Below are positions 8,319 to 16,199 of a stretch of 64,000 bases of DNA, one piece after another. The translations under genes were made by a program, and so were the position numbers. The notes under the pieces were generated by a model. The model made no database searches and was not told where the DNA came from. It worked only from the letters and a program-made list of their open reading frames with translations. The stretch comes from Actinomycetes bacterium (GTDB lineage Bacteria; Actinomycetota; Actinomycetes; Actinomycetales; Dermatophilaceae): assembly GCA_023420415.1 (NCBI GenBank), contig JAEZWF010000050.1:62001-126000 (forward strand). Direction: 5' to 3'. Every line of letters begins with the position of its first letter. Within the stretch, counting starts at the first letter, position 1.

Positions 8319-9350
8319 TCATGGGGCGAGGATGCGCGAGACGTACGTGGCCACGGCGCGCACCGAGGCCATGGTGGTCGGGTAGTCCATGCGGGTCGGG
8401 CCGAGGACGCCGAGACCGGCGACGAGGTCCGACCCGGTGCCGTACTCCGTCGAGACCACCGAGGTGGCCTGCAGACCGGCGTGCGGGTTCTCGTGGCCGA
8501 TGCGCACCGCGATCGGCTCGGTGGTCTCCCGGGCGGTGCCGAGCAGCTTGAGCAGCACGACGTGCTGTTCGAGCGCCTCGAGCACCGGCCCGATGGTGAG
8601 CGGGAAGTCGGTGCCGGAGCGGGCGAGGTTTGCGGTGCCCGACAGCACGACGCGCTCCTCGCGCTCCTCGACGAGGGCGTCCTCGAGCGAGCCGACGACC
8701 GCGCGCACGAGGTCGCCCTGGTCGGGAGCGAACTCCTCGGTGAGGGTGGCCAGGGACCGGGCCGCGTCGACCAGCCGCTCCCCCGCCGCGCGCTGGTTGA
8801 CCTTGGTGCGCAACGTCGTCAGCGTGGCCTCACCCTCGGCCGTCGACAGGTCACTCGAGGTCTCGATGACCCGCTGCTCGACCCGTCCGGTGTTGACAAT
8901 GAGGACCACCATCAGACGGTGCGGCCCGAGCGGCACCAGCTCGACGTGGCGGACCGTGGAACGGGTGAGGCTGGGGTACTGCACCACCGCAACCTGCCGG
9001 GTCAGCTGCGCGAGCAGCCGGACCGTGCGGTCGACGACGTCGTCGAGATCGACGGCGCCCTCGAGGAAGCGCGCGATGGCGGCCCGCTCGGCCTGCGACA
9101 TCGGCTTGACCGCGCTCAGCCGGTCGACGAAGAGCCGGTAGCCGGCGTCGGTCGGGACCCGGCCGGCGCTGGTGTGCGGGGCGGCGATCAGTCCGTCCTC
9201 CTCCAGCGCCGCCATGTCGTTGCGCACGGTGGCGGCCGAGACACCGAGCTGGTGGCGCTCGAGCAAGGCCTTGGAGCCGACCGGTTCAGAGGTCTCGACG
9301 TAGTCCTGGACGATCGCGCGGAGCACCCTGAGGCGACGTTCCTCGCTCAT
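8319..9350 (-). CDS. hrcA: Heat-inducible transcription repressor HrcA
   Basis: A 343-residue repressor that binds CIRCE and shuts off chaperone genes at normal temperature. The N-terminal winged helix contains SEPVGSKALLERHQLGVSAATVRNDMAALEE split over residues 20-50, followed by the GAF-like and dimerisation regions. The start is ATG 9350 with GGAG six bases upstream. A CIRCE element lies 21-47 bases upstream of the start, so the gene is autoregulated together with dnaJ. A perfect 12-base tandem duplication spans its stop codon. No copies of the window-wide octamer occur inside the gene. Confidence 0.95.
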   Translation of the reverse strand: MSEERRLRVLRAIVQDYVETSEPVGSKALLERHQLGVSAATVRNDMAALEEDGLIAAPHTSAGRVPTDAGYRLFVDRLSAVKPMSQAERAAIARFLEGAVDLDDVVDRTVRLLAQLTRQVAVVQYPSLTRSTVRHVELVPLGPHRLMVVLIVNTGRVEQRVIETSSDLSTAEGEATLTTLRTKVNQRAAGERLVDAARSLATLTEEFAPDQGDLVRAVVGSLEDALVEEREERVVLSGTANLARSGTDFPLTIGPVLEALEQHVVLLKLLGTARETTEPIAVRIGHENPHAGLQATSVVSTEYGTGSDLVAGLGVLGPTRMDYPTTMASVRAVATYVSRILAP

Positions 9351-9370
9351 CGCGTGCTCCTTCCCGATCG

Positions 9371-9397
9371 CTGGCACTCACTGTCTACGAGTGCCAA
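9371..9397. promoter_or_regulatory. CIRCE operator (HrcA binding site)
   Basis: This is an inverted repeat with half-sites CTGGCACTC and GAGTGCCAA separated by exactly nine bases. The CIRCE consensus is TTAGCACTC-N9-GAGTGCTAA, and the GCACTC/GAGTGC core is perfect. It lies just upstream of the hrcA start, which fits autoregulation of the hrcA-dnaJ transcript. Confidence 0.95.
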
Positions 9398-9477
9398 GTC
9401 TAGGTCGTTCCCGGCCCGATCACCGCATCCCGGCGCGGCGTCGGCGCCCGTGTTCGCCCACGGCATACCCTGCCGCG

Positions 9478-10356
9478 GTGCCTGACCGCTACGGACCCGA
9501 CGTGCTCGCCGGCGACTGGCGCGTGCCGCCGCGTGGTCGCTCGACCGAGGTCGCGGCCGAGCCGGGCCTTGTGGTCGAGGAGGTCGAGACCGGCTGGGTC
9601 GGCGCCGTGGTGCGGGTCGAGAAGGCCGGCGGCATGCACGTGGTCCACCTCGAGGACCGGCACGGGCGCACCCGCGGTTTCCCGCTGGGACCGGGCTTCC
9701 TCGTCGACGGCGCGCCGGTCGTCCTGAACCCGCCGACGGCGAGCGCCAACGCCAAGCTCGCGCAGGCACGCCAGGCCGCCAGCCGGACCGCGTCCGGCTC
9801 GCGGGCGGTGGCCGGTGCGAAGGCGCGCGTCGCGAGCGGGTCACGGATCTTCGTCGAGGGGCGGCACGACGCGGAGCTCGTCGAGAAGGTGTGGGGCGAC
9901 GACCTGCGCATCGAGGGCGTCGTGGTCGAGATGCTCGACGGCGTCGACGACCTCGAGGCGGTCATCCGCGACTTCTCCCCCGGCCCGGGGCGCCGCATGG
10001 GCGTGCTCGTCGACCACCTCGTGCCGGGCACGAAGGAGTCTCGGGTCGTCGAGTCGGCCAGTCGGGTGCACCCGTATGCCGCGCACGTGCGGATCCTCGG
10101 GCACCCGTACGTCGACGTGTGGCAGAGCGTGCGACCCGAGCGGCTGGGCCTGTCGGCGTGGCCGGTCATCCCGCGAGGCCAGTCGTGGAAGCACGGCATC
10201 TGCGCGGCGCTCGGCCTGCCCCACGACTCGCAGGCGGACATTGCGCGGGCCTGGAAGCAGATCCTCGGCACGGTCCGCACGTATGCCGACCTCGAGCCGT
10301 CGCTGCTGGCCAGCGTCGAGGAGCTCATCGACTTCGTGACCGAGCCGGGTCACTGA
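9478..10356 (+). CDS. DUF3097 family protein with TOPRIM-like region
   Basis: A 292-residue protein of the actinobacterial DUF3097 family, function unknown. The N-terminal half is a small beta-rich region (GLVVEEVETGWVGAVVRVEK, then a basic Ala-rich helix). The second half opens with IFVEGRHDAELVEKVWG and continues with VEMLDGVDDLEA and VLVDHLVPGTKES, resembling a TOPRIM fold with acidic metal ligands. The start is GTG 9478. It is transcribed divergently from hrcA and followed by a hairpin terminator. A nucleic-acid or nucleotide phosphotransfer role is inferred only from the TOPRIM-like motifs. Confidence 0.85.
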   Translation: MPDRYGPDVLAGDWRVPPRGRSTEVAAEPGLVVEEVETGWVGAVVRVEKAGGMHVVHLEDRHGRTRGFPLGPGFLVDGAPVVLNPPTASANAKLAQARQAASRTASGSRAVAGAKARVASGSRIFVEGRHDAELVEKVWGDDLRIEGVVVEMLDGVDDLEAVIRDFSPGPGRRMGVLVDHLVPGTKESRVVESASRVHPYAAHVRILGHPYVDVWQSVRPERLGLSAWPVIPRGQSWKHGICAALGLPHDSQADIARAWKQILGTVRTYADLEPSLLASVEELIDFVTEPGH

Positions 10357-10370
10357 GGCGCGGGGCCACC

Positions 10371-10392
10371 GGGTCAGGGTCGGCCCTGACCC
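10371..10392 (+). terminator. Hairpin terminator after the DUF3097 gene
   Basis: A perfect nine-base-pair stem (GGGTCAGGG / CCCTGACCC) with a four-base loop begins 14 bases past the stop codon. There is no T-run, which is common for terminators in high-GC Actinobacteria. Confidence 0.65.
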
Positions 10393-10482
10393 GTCCCTGA
10401 ACCGTGCCGTCCACACCCCGAAACCGGGCATTCCCGCGGCGCTCATGCGTTTGACTGGGTACACCACCACGGGGAGGAACCC

Positions 10483-10950
10483 ATGACCGACCAACCGCAC
10501 CAGCCGCAGCAGCCCCAGCAGCCGAACCAGCCGCCGCAGGGGCAGCCGTCCGGCCAGCCCTACCAGCAGCCCCAGCAGGCCCAGTACGCCGGGCCACAGC
10601 CGATGTCGCAGCAGGAGGAGAAGACCTGGGCCACGCTGGCGCACGTCATTCCCGCCATCGCGATGGTGGTGAGCGCCGGGACGATCGGCTTCATCGCCTC
10701 GGTGATCCTCTACGTCGTCGTGAAGGACCGCGGTCCGTTCGTCCGTTCGCACGCGGCCAACGCGCTGAACGTGCAGCTGACCGCCCTCATCGGCCTGATC
10801 ATCTCGGGTTTGCTGATGATCGTCCTGGTCGGCTTCATCACCTACCCGCTGATCGTCGTCGGCGCCGTCGTGATCCACGTCATCGGCGCAATGAGGGCCA
10901 ACAACGGCGAGTGGTTCAAGCCGCCGTTCACCATCGACTTCGTCAAGTGA
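10483..10950 (+). CDS. DUF4870 membrane protein
   Basis: A 155-residue protein. A Gln/Pro-rich disordered N-terminus (residues 1-45) precedes the DUF4870 core: WATLAHVIPAIAMVVSAG, then IASVILYVVVKDRGPFVRSHAANALNVQ and two further hydrophobic segments, giving three or four membrane helices. It is a common actinobacterial membrane protein without an assigned activity. GGGGAGGAA provides a good Shine-Dalgarno before ATG 10483. Its stop overlaps the GTG of the next gene (GTGA), so the two are translationally coupled although their functions look unrelated. Confidence 0.88.
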   Translation: MTDQPHQPQQPQQPNQPPQGQPSGQPYQQPQQAQYAGPQPMSQQEEKTWATLAHVIPAIAMVVSAGTIGFIASVILYVVVKDRGPFVRSHAANALNVQLTALIGLIISGLLMIVLVGFITYPLIVVGAVVIHVIGAMRANNGEWFKPPFTIDFVK

Positions 10951-11753
10951 CCGATCTCCCGCTCGCCGGCCGCACCGCTGTCGTCACCGGTGTGAGCCGG
11001 CGCCGTGGGATCGGGTTCGCCATCGCCGCCAGGCTCGCGTCCATGGGGGCGAGCCTGTGGTGCCAGCACTTTTCGCCCCACGACGCCGACCAGCCGTGGG
11101 GCAGCGAGTCGCCCGAGGAGGTGATGGCCGAGCTATCGACGCGCCTCACCGAGGGCGCGCGACTGGCCCACGGCAGCCTCGACCTCGCCGACGACGACGC
11201 CGCCGATCAGCTCATTGCCGATGCGCGAAACGCGTTGGGGCACCTCGACATCCTCGTCTGCAACCACGCCCGCAGCGGCGGCGACGGACCGCTCGCGGAC
11301 CAGACCACGGCCATGCTCGACGGTCACTGGCGCGTCAACACGCGGGCCACGATCCTGGCGACTCGGGCCTTCGCCGCACAGCACGACGGGCGGGTCGGTG
11401 GGCGCGTCGTGTGGATGACGTCGGGTCAGCAGCTGGGCCCGATGCGTGACGAGATCGCGTATGCCGCGTCGAAGGCGGCTCTCGCGGGCGTCACCGCGTC
11501 GGTCGCCGACGACCTCGTCGAGCACGGCATCCTGCTCAACACCGTGAACCCCGGCCCGGTCAACACCGGCTACCTCGACCCCGAGACCACCGACCGGGCC
11601 GACCGGCTCGACGACATCCGCGCGCACTTCCCCCAGGGGCGGTTCGGCGACCCCGACGACCCGGCCCGGCTGATCGGCTGGCTGGTCAGCGACGAGGGGC
11701 GATGGGTCGTCGGTCAGGTCATCAGCACCGAGGGCGGCTTCCGCCGCTGGTGA
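10947..11753 (+). CDS. SDR family oxidoreductase (FabG-like)
   Basis: A 268-residue short-chain dehydrogenase. The cofactor motif reads TGVSRRRGIGFAIA (TGxxxxxGIG) near residue 17. NHARS replaces the usual NNAG, and the catalytic region has S (MTSGQQ), Y and K in YAASKAAL. The Arg after the Gly motif suggests NADPH. The start GTG 10947 overlaps the DUF4870 stop. It converges on hemW with a six-base gap. The substrate is unknown; some related genes are annotated 3-oxoacyl-ACP reductases or antibiotic-modifying SDRs, and nothing here decides between them. Confidence 0.85.
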   Translation: MTDLPLAGRTAVVTGVSRRRGIGFAIAARLASMGASLWCQHFSPHDADQPWGSESPEEVMAELSTRLTEGARLAHGSLDLADDDAADQLIADARNALGHLDILVCNHARSGGDGPLADQTTAMLDGHWRVNTRATILATRAFAAQHDGRVGGRVVWMTSGQQLGPMRDEIAYAASKAALAGVTASVADDLVEHGILLNTVNPGPVNTGYLDPETTDRADRLDDIRAHFPQGRFGDPDDPARLIGWLVSDEGRWVVGQVISTEGGFRRW

Positions 11754-11759
11754 CCTCGC

Positions 11760-12998
11760 TCAGCGCAGGCCGAGCAGGCGCCGGACGACGGTGTCGGCGA
11801 GCAGGCGCCCCTGCCGCGTGAGCACCACGCGTTGGCGACGCAGCGCCGCGGCTCCCTCGATGAGCCCGTCGGCGATGAGACCCGCCACGGCCTCGCGCCC
11901 ATCCGGGCCCAGCTCGTCGATGGGCAGGCCACCCACGAGACGCGACCCGAGCAGCACCCGCTCGTCGTGGCGCTGCTCGTCGGTCAACGTCTCCCGCCCC
12001 TGGGCCGGGCTCGACCCGGCAGCCAGCCGGCCGGCATACGCGTTGGGGTGCTTGACGTTCCACCACCGGACGCCGCCCACGTGGCTGTGCGCCCCCGGGC
12101 CGATGCCCCACCAGTTGCCGCCGTCCCAGTAGCCCTCGTTGTGTCGGCACCGCGCGTCCTCGCGTCGCGCCCAGTTGCTGACCTCGTACCAGTCGTAGCC
12201 CGCGGCGGTGAGCACCTCGTCGGCGAGTTCGTACTTGGCGGCCTCGTCGTCGTCCTCTGGCGCCGGGACCACCCCGCGCCGCACCTGGGCGGCCAGCTTG
12301 GTGCCGTCCTCGACCACGAGCGCGTAGGCCGAGACATGGTCTGGCTCAAGGGATTTCACCGCCTCGAGGCTCGTGCGCCAGTCGTCAAGGGACTCCCCCG
12401 GCGTGCCGTAGATGAGGTCCAGGCTGACCTGCAGCCCGGCGTCCCGGGCCGCGGCCACCGCCTTGGCGACGTTGTCAGGGTCGTGGGTGCGCTCGAGGGT
12501 GCGCAGGACATGGGGCACGGCCGACTGCATGCCGATGGAGACCCTCGTGAACCCCGCATCCGCGAGCAGCTGCAGGCCGTCGGGCGTGACCGAGTCCGGG
12601 TTGGCCTCGGTCGTCACCTCCGCGCCGGGCGCCAGCCCCCAGGTGTCACGTATGCCGACCAGCAGCCGAGCGAGGTCGGCCGCGGCGAGCATGGTGGGCG
12701 TGCCGCCGCCGACGAAGACGGTGTCGACCGCAGGAGGCGTGGCGCCGTCCGCCCGCAGGACGCCGTCGGCGAACGCCAGCTCGCGCAGCGCCGCGTCGGC
12801 GAAGGTGTCGATGCTCGCCCCGTCGGCACCCAGCTCGGGCAGCGTGTAGGTGTTGAAGTCGCAGTAGCCGCAGCGCACGGAGCAGAACGGCACGTGCAGG
12901 TAGACCCCGAACGGGTGGTCGCTCAACGTCGCCAGTGCGGCCCCGGGGAGCCGGCCGTCGGGCGGTGCGGGGTCGCCGTCGGGCAGGGCGCTGGGCAT
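11760..12998 (-). CDS. hemW: Radical SAM protein HemW (heme chaperone)
   Basis: About 412 residues, close to the family norm. The radical SAM cluster motif CSVRCGYC (CxxxCxxC) lies near residue 40 and is preceded by YLHVPFC. VFVGGGTPTML, EANPDSV and SLDLIYGTPGE follow, and the C-terminal HemN-like domain ends the protein. HemW proteins bind heme and are proposed to deliver it; they lack coproporphyrinogen oxidase activity despite old names. The start is ATG 12998, with 13007 as an alternative. Its place in the hrcA/lepA neighbourhood is conserved. Confidence 0.93.
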   Translation of the reverse strand: MPSALPDGDPAPPDGRLPGAALATLSDHPFGVYLHVPFCSVRCGYCDFNTYTLPELGADGASIDTFADAALRELAFADGVLRADGATPPAVDTVFVGGGTPTMLAAADLARLLVGIRDTWGLAPGAEVTTEANPDSVTPDGLQLLADAGFTRVSIGMQSAVPHVLRTLERTHDPDNVAKAVAAARDAGLQVSLDLIYGTPGESLDDWRTSLEAVKSLEPDHVSAYALVVEDGTKLAAQVRRGVVPAPEDDDEAAKYELADEVLTAAGYDWYEVSNWARREDARCRHNEGYWDGGNWWGIGPGAHSHVGGVRWWNVKHPNAYAGRLAAGSSPAQGRETLTDEQRHDERVLLGSRLVGGLPIDELGPDGREAVAGLIADGLIEGAAALRRQRVVLTRQGRLLADTVVRRLLGLR

Positions 12999-13090
12999 GG
13001 GCACCATTGTCCGGCACCGGCCGGGCGCGCCTCACCCGGCCCTGAGGGTGCGTTCTCCGGCGTGTCGAGCAGGACACGCCGCAAAGACCC

Positions 13091-13149
13091 GAAAAGTTCG
13101 GAAAAAGTTCGTTCCACCCCTTGCACACCCTCGGGCGGCCCACTAGAAA
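13091..13149 (+). promoter_or_regulatory. Strong sigma-70-type promoter with A-rich upstream repeats
   Basis: A -35 box TTGCAC (13121-13126), a 17-base spacer and a -10 box TAGAAA (13144-13149) make a good housekeeping promoter. Directly upstream are two near-identical A-rich repeats, GAAAAGTTCG (13091-13100) and GAAAAAGTTCG (13101-13111). They look like an UP element or tandem activator sites and stand out in this G+C-rich DNA. It drives the structured RNA region that follows. Confidence 0.7.
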
Positions 13150-13155
13150 TATCCA

Positions 13156-13250
13156 TACGCACTCACCTCGGTGAGAGCGTCGATCAGGACTTCGGTTCTG
13201 GTTGTCGAGGGCCTCGGAAACTCATACTTTCCGAGGCCCTCACCTTTGTG
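13156..13250 (+). ncRNA. Putative structured small RNA or 5' leader (three stem-loops)
   Basis: Starting about seven bases after the -10 box, the sequence folds into three consecutive hairpins. The first (13158-13179) is CTCAC/GTGAG with a CTCG loop, extended by CGC/GCG. The second (13180-13208) pairs ATCAGGAC with GTTCTGGT around a TTCG tetraloop, closed by TCGA/TCGA. The third (13207-13241) is a perfect 14-base-pair stem with a seven-base loop that looks like a terminator. There is no open frame of note. It could be a free small RNA ending near 13250 or an attenuating leader of the cyclodeaminase gene at 13284. I recognise no known RNA family. Confidence 0.6.
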
Positions 13251-13283
13251 CCCGGGTGACCAGCCCGACCGTAGGGTCGAGCC

Positions 13284-14234
13284 ATGCGCGTGCTCACCGA
13301 GGCCGACGTCGAGCGACTGCTCCCCTCCCCTGCCCAAGCGGTCGAGCTGGCGCGTGCGGCCCTCGTCGCGGTCGCCGACGGGGCGGCGCAGGTGCCTGCG
13401 AAGCCCACCGTCCGACTCGGTGAGCGAGCCGGAGCCGGCGCGTTCGCGAATGCCATGCCCGCGGCATACCCCGAACGAAACCTGTTGGGGTGCAAGTGGA
13501 TCAGCATCGTGCCCGCCAACGTCGAGCGTGACCTGCCGACGGCGTCCGGGCTCGTCGTGGTCAACGACGCAGTGACCGGTATGCCGCGTGCCGTGATGCC
13601 CGCGGGCGCCCTCACCGCGCTGCGGACGGCCGCTGTGACCGGCGCCTGTGTCGCGGCCCTGGCCGACCGTGGCGAGCCAGTCACCATCCTGGGCGCCGGC
13701 GTCCAGGTGCGCGCACACCTGCGGGTGCTCGACGCGCTGGGCCACCAGGACGTCACGGTCTGGGCCCGCCGACCGCAGGCCCTCGACGAGCTCGAGTCGT
13801 GGGCGGCTGAGGCGGTCCCGGCCACGCGACTCACTCGTGCGCCGACCCGCGCCGCTGCCGCCGGCGCGGCTCGCGTGGTCGTCACCGCCCTGGCGATCGG
13901 TGCACCCGGCCTGCACCTCGACCCGGCCTGGGTGCGTGACGACGCGCTCCTGCTCCCCCTCGACTACAGCTCCTGCGTCGGGCCCGCCGTCGCGCGCACG
14001 GCCACGCTCGTCGCCGACCACCCCGAGCAGTTCGAGGCGCTGAGGGACTCCGGGTCGCTCGGACCCGACTACCCGAGCGCCAGCGGCTCTACCGGGAGGC
14101 TCCTCACCGGTCGGCGTCCGGCAGGACGCGTCGTGTGCCAGAACCTCGGCAACGGTCTCGCCGACCTCGTCGTGGCCGACGCCGTCGCCACGGCCGCCGA
14201 GACGCAGGGTGCCGGTCACGTCGTGGACACCTGA
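13284..14234 (+). CDS. Ornithine cyclodeaminase / mu-crystallin family protein
   Basis: A 316-residue NAD(P)-dependent enzyme. A Rossmann motif, TILGAGVQVRAHLRVLDALG, starts near residue 133, and the OCD-specific N-terminal half contains KPTVRLGE and LGCKWISIVPAN. Family members include ornithine cyclodeaminase, alanine dehydrogenase (archaeal type), ketimine reductase and opine-type synthases, so the substrate cannot be named. It begins about 40 bases after the structured RNA region and is followed by a tyrosine phosphatase gene 18 bases downstream. Confidence 0.82.
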   Translation: MRVLTEADVERLLPSPAQAVELARAALVAVADGAAQVPAKPTVRLGERAGAGAFANAMPAAYPERNLLGCKWISIVPANVERDLPTASGLVVVNDAVTGMPRAVMPAGALTALRTAAVTGACVAALADRGEPVTILGAGVQVRAHLRVLDALGHQDVTVWARRPQALDELESWAAEAVPATRLTRAPTRAAAAGAARVVVTALAIGAPGLHLDPAWVRDDALLLPLDYSSCVGPAVARTATLVADHPEQFEALRDSGSLGPDYPSASGSTGRLLTGRRPAGRVVCQNLGNGLADLVVADAVATAAETQGAGHVVDT

Positions 14235-14252
14235 GCGGCATAAGGTCCAAGG

Positions 14253-15050
14253 GTGAGCACGACCGGATGGATCGACCTCGACGGCGTCGCCAACATGCGC
14301 GACGTCGGCGGCCTGCCCACCACCGACGGCGGCAGGGTCGCCACCGGGCGCCTCCTGCGCTCGGACAACCTCCAGGACCTCAGCGACGCCGACATCGATC
14401 GGCTGGTCGAGCAGGTCGGGGTCACGGACATCGTCGACCTGCGCAGCAACGTGGAGGTGCAGATCGAGGGACCGGGGCCGCTGCAGGTGCGCGACCTCGC
14501 GACCCACCACCGGCACTCGATGTTCCGCGACGACCAGGTCGAGGTCGACGCGGCGGACGCACTCGTCCTGCCCTGGTCCAAGTCGGCCAAGGGCAAGCGC
14601 CCCGCCCCGGTCAGGCGTGACGACGACTTCTGGGCGAGCCACTACCTCGGCTACCTCGCGGACCGGCCGGACTCGGTGCTCGGCGCGCTCGGCGTCATCG
14701 CCGACGCACACGGTGCGACGATCGTGCACTGCGCCGCCGGCAAGGACCGCACCGGCACCGTGGTCGGCATGGCCCTGTCGGTGGCCGGCGTCTCCGACGA
14801 CGACGTCGTGGCCGACTACGTCCGCACCGGCGAGCGCATCGAGGCCGTCGTCGCCCGCCTCATGGAGCGGCCGGCCTACGCCGACGTGCTGCGCGACCAG
14901 CCGATGAGCCACCACGTGCCCCGGCCGGAGACCATGGCGCGCATCCTCACCGTGCTGCGCGAGCAGCACGGCGGGGCCGAGGGGTGGCTGCTCGAGAACG
15001 GCTGGTCCGGCGCCGACGTCGCGCGGCTGCGGGCCCGGCTGCGCGCATGA
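14253..15050 (+). CDS. Tyrosine-protein phosphatase (Y_phosphatase3 type)
   Basis: A 265-residue cytoplasmic phosphatase of the PtpB-like group. The N-terminal signature NMRDVGGLPTTDGGRVATGR precedes the active-site loop HCAAGKDRTG near residue 158, with nucleophile Cys and catalytic Arg. In Mycobacterium, PtpB is a secreted virulence factor, but nothing here suggests secretion. Most environmental homologues have unknown substrates. The start is GTG 14253. The stop overlaps the NUDIX start (ATGA), making a small operon with the cyclodeaminase-like gene. Confidence 0.88.
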   Translation: MSTTGWIDLDGVANMRDVGGLPTTDGGRVATGRLLRSDNLQDLSDADIDRLVEQVGVTDIVDLRSNVEVQIEGPGPLQVRDLATHHRHSMFRDDQVEVDAADALVLPWSKSAKGKRPAPVRRDDDFWASHYLGYLADRPDSVLGALGVIADAHGATIVHCAAGKDRTGTVVGMALSVAGVSDDDVVADYVRTGERIEAVVARLMERPAYADVLRDQPMSHHVPRPETMARILTVLREQHGGAEGWLLENGWSGADVARLRARLRA

Positions 15051-15610
15051 CCGCGGCGACCGGGGCCGTGCCGGCAGACCCGGCAGACCGACCGCGGATC
15101 CGGCGTAGGGCGATGCGGGTGCTGCTCGTCGACGATGGCGACCGGCTGCTGCTCTTTCGCGACAGCGACCTCGGCTTCTCACCCGTCCCGCACTGGTGGA
15201 TCACGCCGGGCGGCGGGGTCGAGCAGGACGAGAGCGACAGGTCGGCAGCGGTGCGCGAGCTCGCCGAGGAGACCGGCGTGGTGGTGAGCGAGGCGGACCT
15301 CGTCGGGCCGCTGGCCACGCGCACGGTCGTCCACGGCTACAGCGACGTCGTGACGACCCAGGACGAGGTGTTCTGGTTCGTCCGGGTGCCGGCCTTCGAG
15401 GTCGACGTCAGCGGGCACACCGAGGTCGAGCAGCTCACGATGACCGACCACCGGTGGTGGACCCGGCCGGAGCTCGAGGCGACCGCCGAGGAGGTGTGGC
15501 CCCGCGGCATACTCCGGCTGTGGTCGTTGGCCGAGGCCATGGTGGCGTCTGCCGAACCGACCGAGCCACTCGACCTCGGCGATGTCGAGGAGTCCACCGT
15601 CCCGGCCTGA
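15047..15610 (+). CDS. NUDIX hydrolase
   Basis: A 187-residue protein with a complete Nudix box beginning at GGVEQDE and ending RELAEETGVV, matching Gx5Ex7REUxEExGU. It hydrolyses nucleoside-diphosphate-linked substrates with divalent metal; the specificity is not readable. Starts at ATG 15047, overlapping the phosphatase stop. Residues RGILRL near the C-terminus use the rare codon ATA because they contain an inverted copy of the window octamer. It converges on the DUF4442 gene with a 12-base gap. Confidence 0.9.
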   Translation: MTAATGAVPADPADRPRIRRRAMRVLLVDDGDRLLLFRDSDLGFSPVPHWWITPGGGVEQDESDRSAAVRELAEETGVVVSEADLVGPLATRTVVHGYSDVVTTQDEVFWFVRVPAFEVDVSGHTEVEQLTMTDHRWWTRPELEATAEEVWPRGILRLWSLAEAMVASAEPTEPLDLGDVEESTVPA

Positions 15611-15622
15611 GGTCCGGTCTGA

Positions 15623-16090
15623 TCAGGCGGGTTTGTCGGTCACCCAGAGCCGGATCGTGCCCTGCACCACCGGCGTGCCGTCGGCGCGAATCCCCTTGAC
15701 CCGCACCGGGATCTCGACGTCGCCAGTGCGCTCCCAGTCGGCCGGGTCGGTCTCGGCGACACAGGTGATGTCGCTCGTCGCCTTGGCCGTGTAGTCGACC
15801 TCCATGCCCTTGGGGATCCACCGGCGGTGCCGCGGGATGGTCGCCTCGGCGAGCGCGCCCATGGCGGCCTCGAGACCGTTGCAGATGGCGATGACGTGCA
15901 CCGTGCCGATGTGGTTCTGGACGCGGCGGCGCTTCCTGATCGTGAGGACCGCGCGGTTCGGACCGAGCTCGACGAAGCGCGGCCGGGCGGTGCGGAAGTA
16001 GGGCGCCGCCTGCTCGAAGACGAGCGAGAAGATCCGCTTGCCCTGGGGGTATGCCGTGACGCGGCGCCAGAGCGCGTAGGTGTCGACCAT
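15623..16090 (-). CDS. DUF4442 hotdog-fold protein (thioesterase-like)
   Basis: A 155-residue protein of the DUF4442 family, related to PaaI/YiiD hotdog thioesterases. The central segment NHIGTVHVIAICNGLEAAMG corresponds to the hotdog helix with the asparagine/histidine active-site region, and basic IRKRRRVQN precedes it. It probably acts on an acyl-CoA or acts as a lipid-binding protein; the substrate is unknown. The start is ATG 16090. A TTACC/GGTAA palindrome immediately upstream suggests a TetR-type regulator. Confidence 0.78.
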   Translation of the reverse strand: MVDTYALWRRVTAYPQGKRIFSLVFEQAAPYFRTARPRFVELGPNRAVLTIRKRRRVQNHIGTVHVIAICNGLEAAMGALAEATIPRHRRWIPKGMEVDYTAKATSDITCVAETDPADWERTGDVEIPVRVKGIRADGTPVVQGTIRLWVTDKPA

Positions 16091-16100
16091 GCCGGCGATA

Positions 16101-16114
16101 TTACCCACCGGTAA
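16101..16114. promoter_or_regulatory. Palindromic operator-like site upstream of the DUF4442 gene
   Basis: The sequence TTACCCACCGGTAA has inverted arms TTACC/GGTAA around four bases, 11-24 bases upstream of the start codon. Its form resembles TetR-family operators used for acyl-CoA metabolism in Actinobacteria. A second, longer-spaced inverted repeat (GGCAAAC 16136-16142 / GTTTGCC 16162-16168) lies further upstream. Confidence 0.4.
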
Positions 16115-16199
16115 CCCGCAAACCCCCCGTTGCGCGGCAAACCTCGGGTTATTGGGCCACCGTTTGCCGAGTAGCGGGGGTGTTGCGTCGTGTCGCTGC

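Noticed and set aside
8301..8324. GTATGTCA repeats counted as octamer copies
   Set aside because: They differ from GTATGCCG at two positions and are a local duplication, so they were left out of the count.
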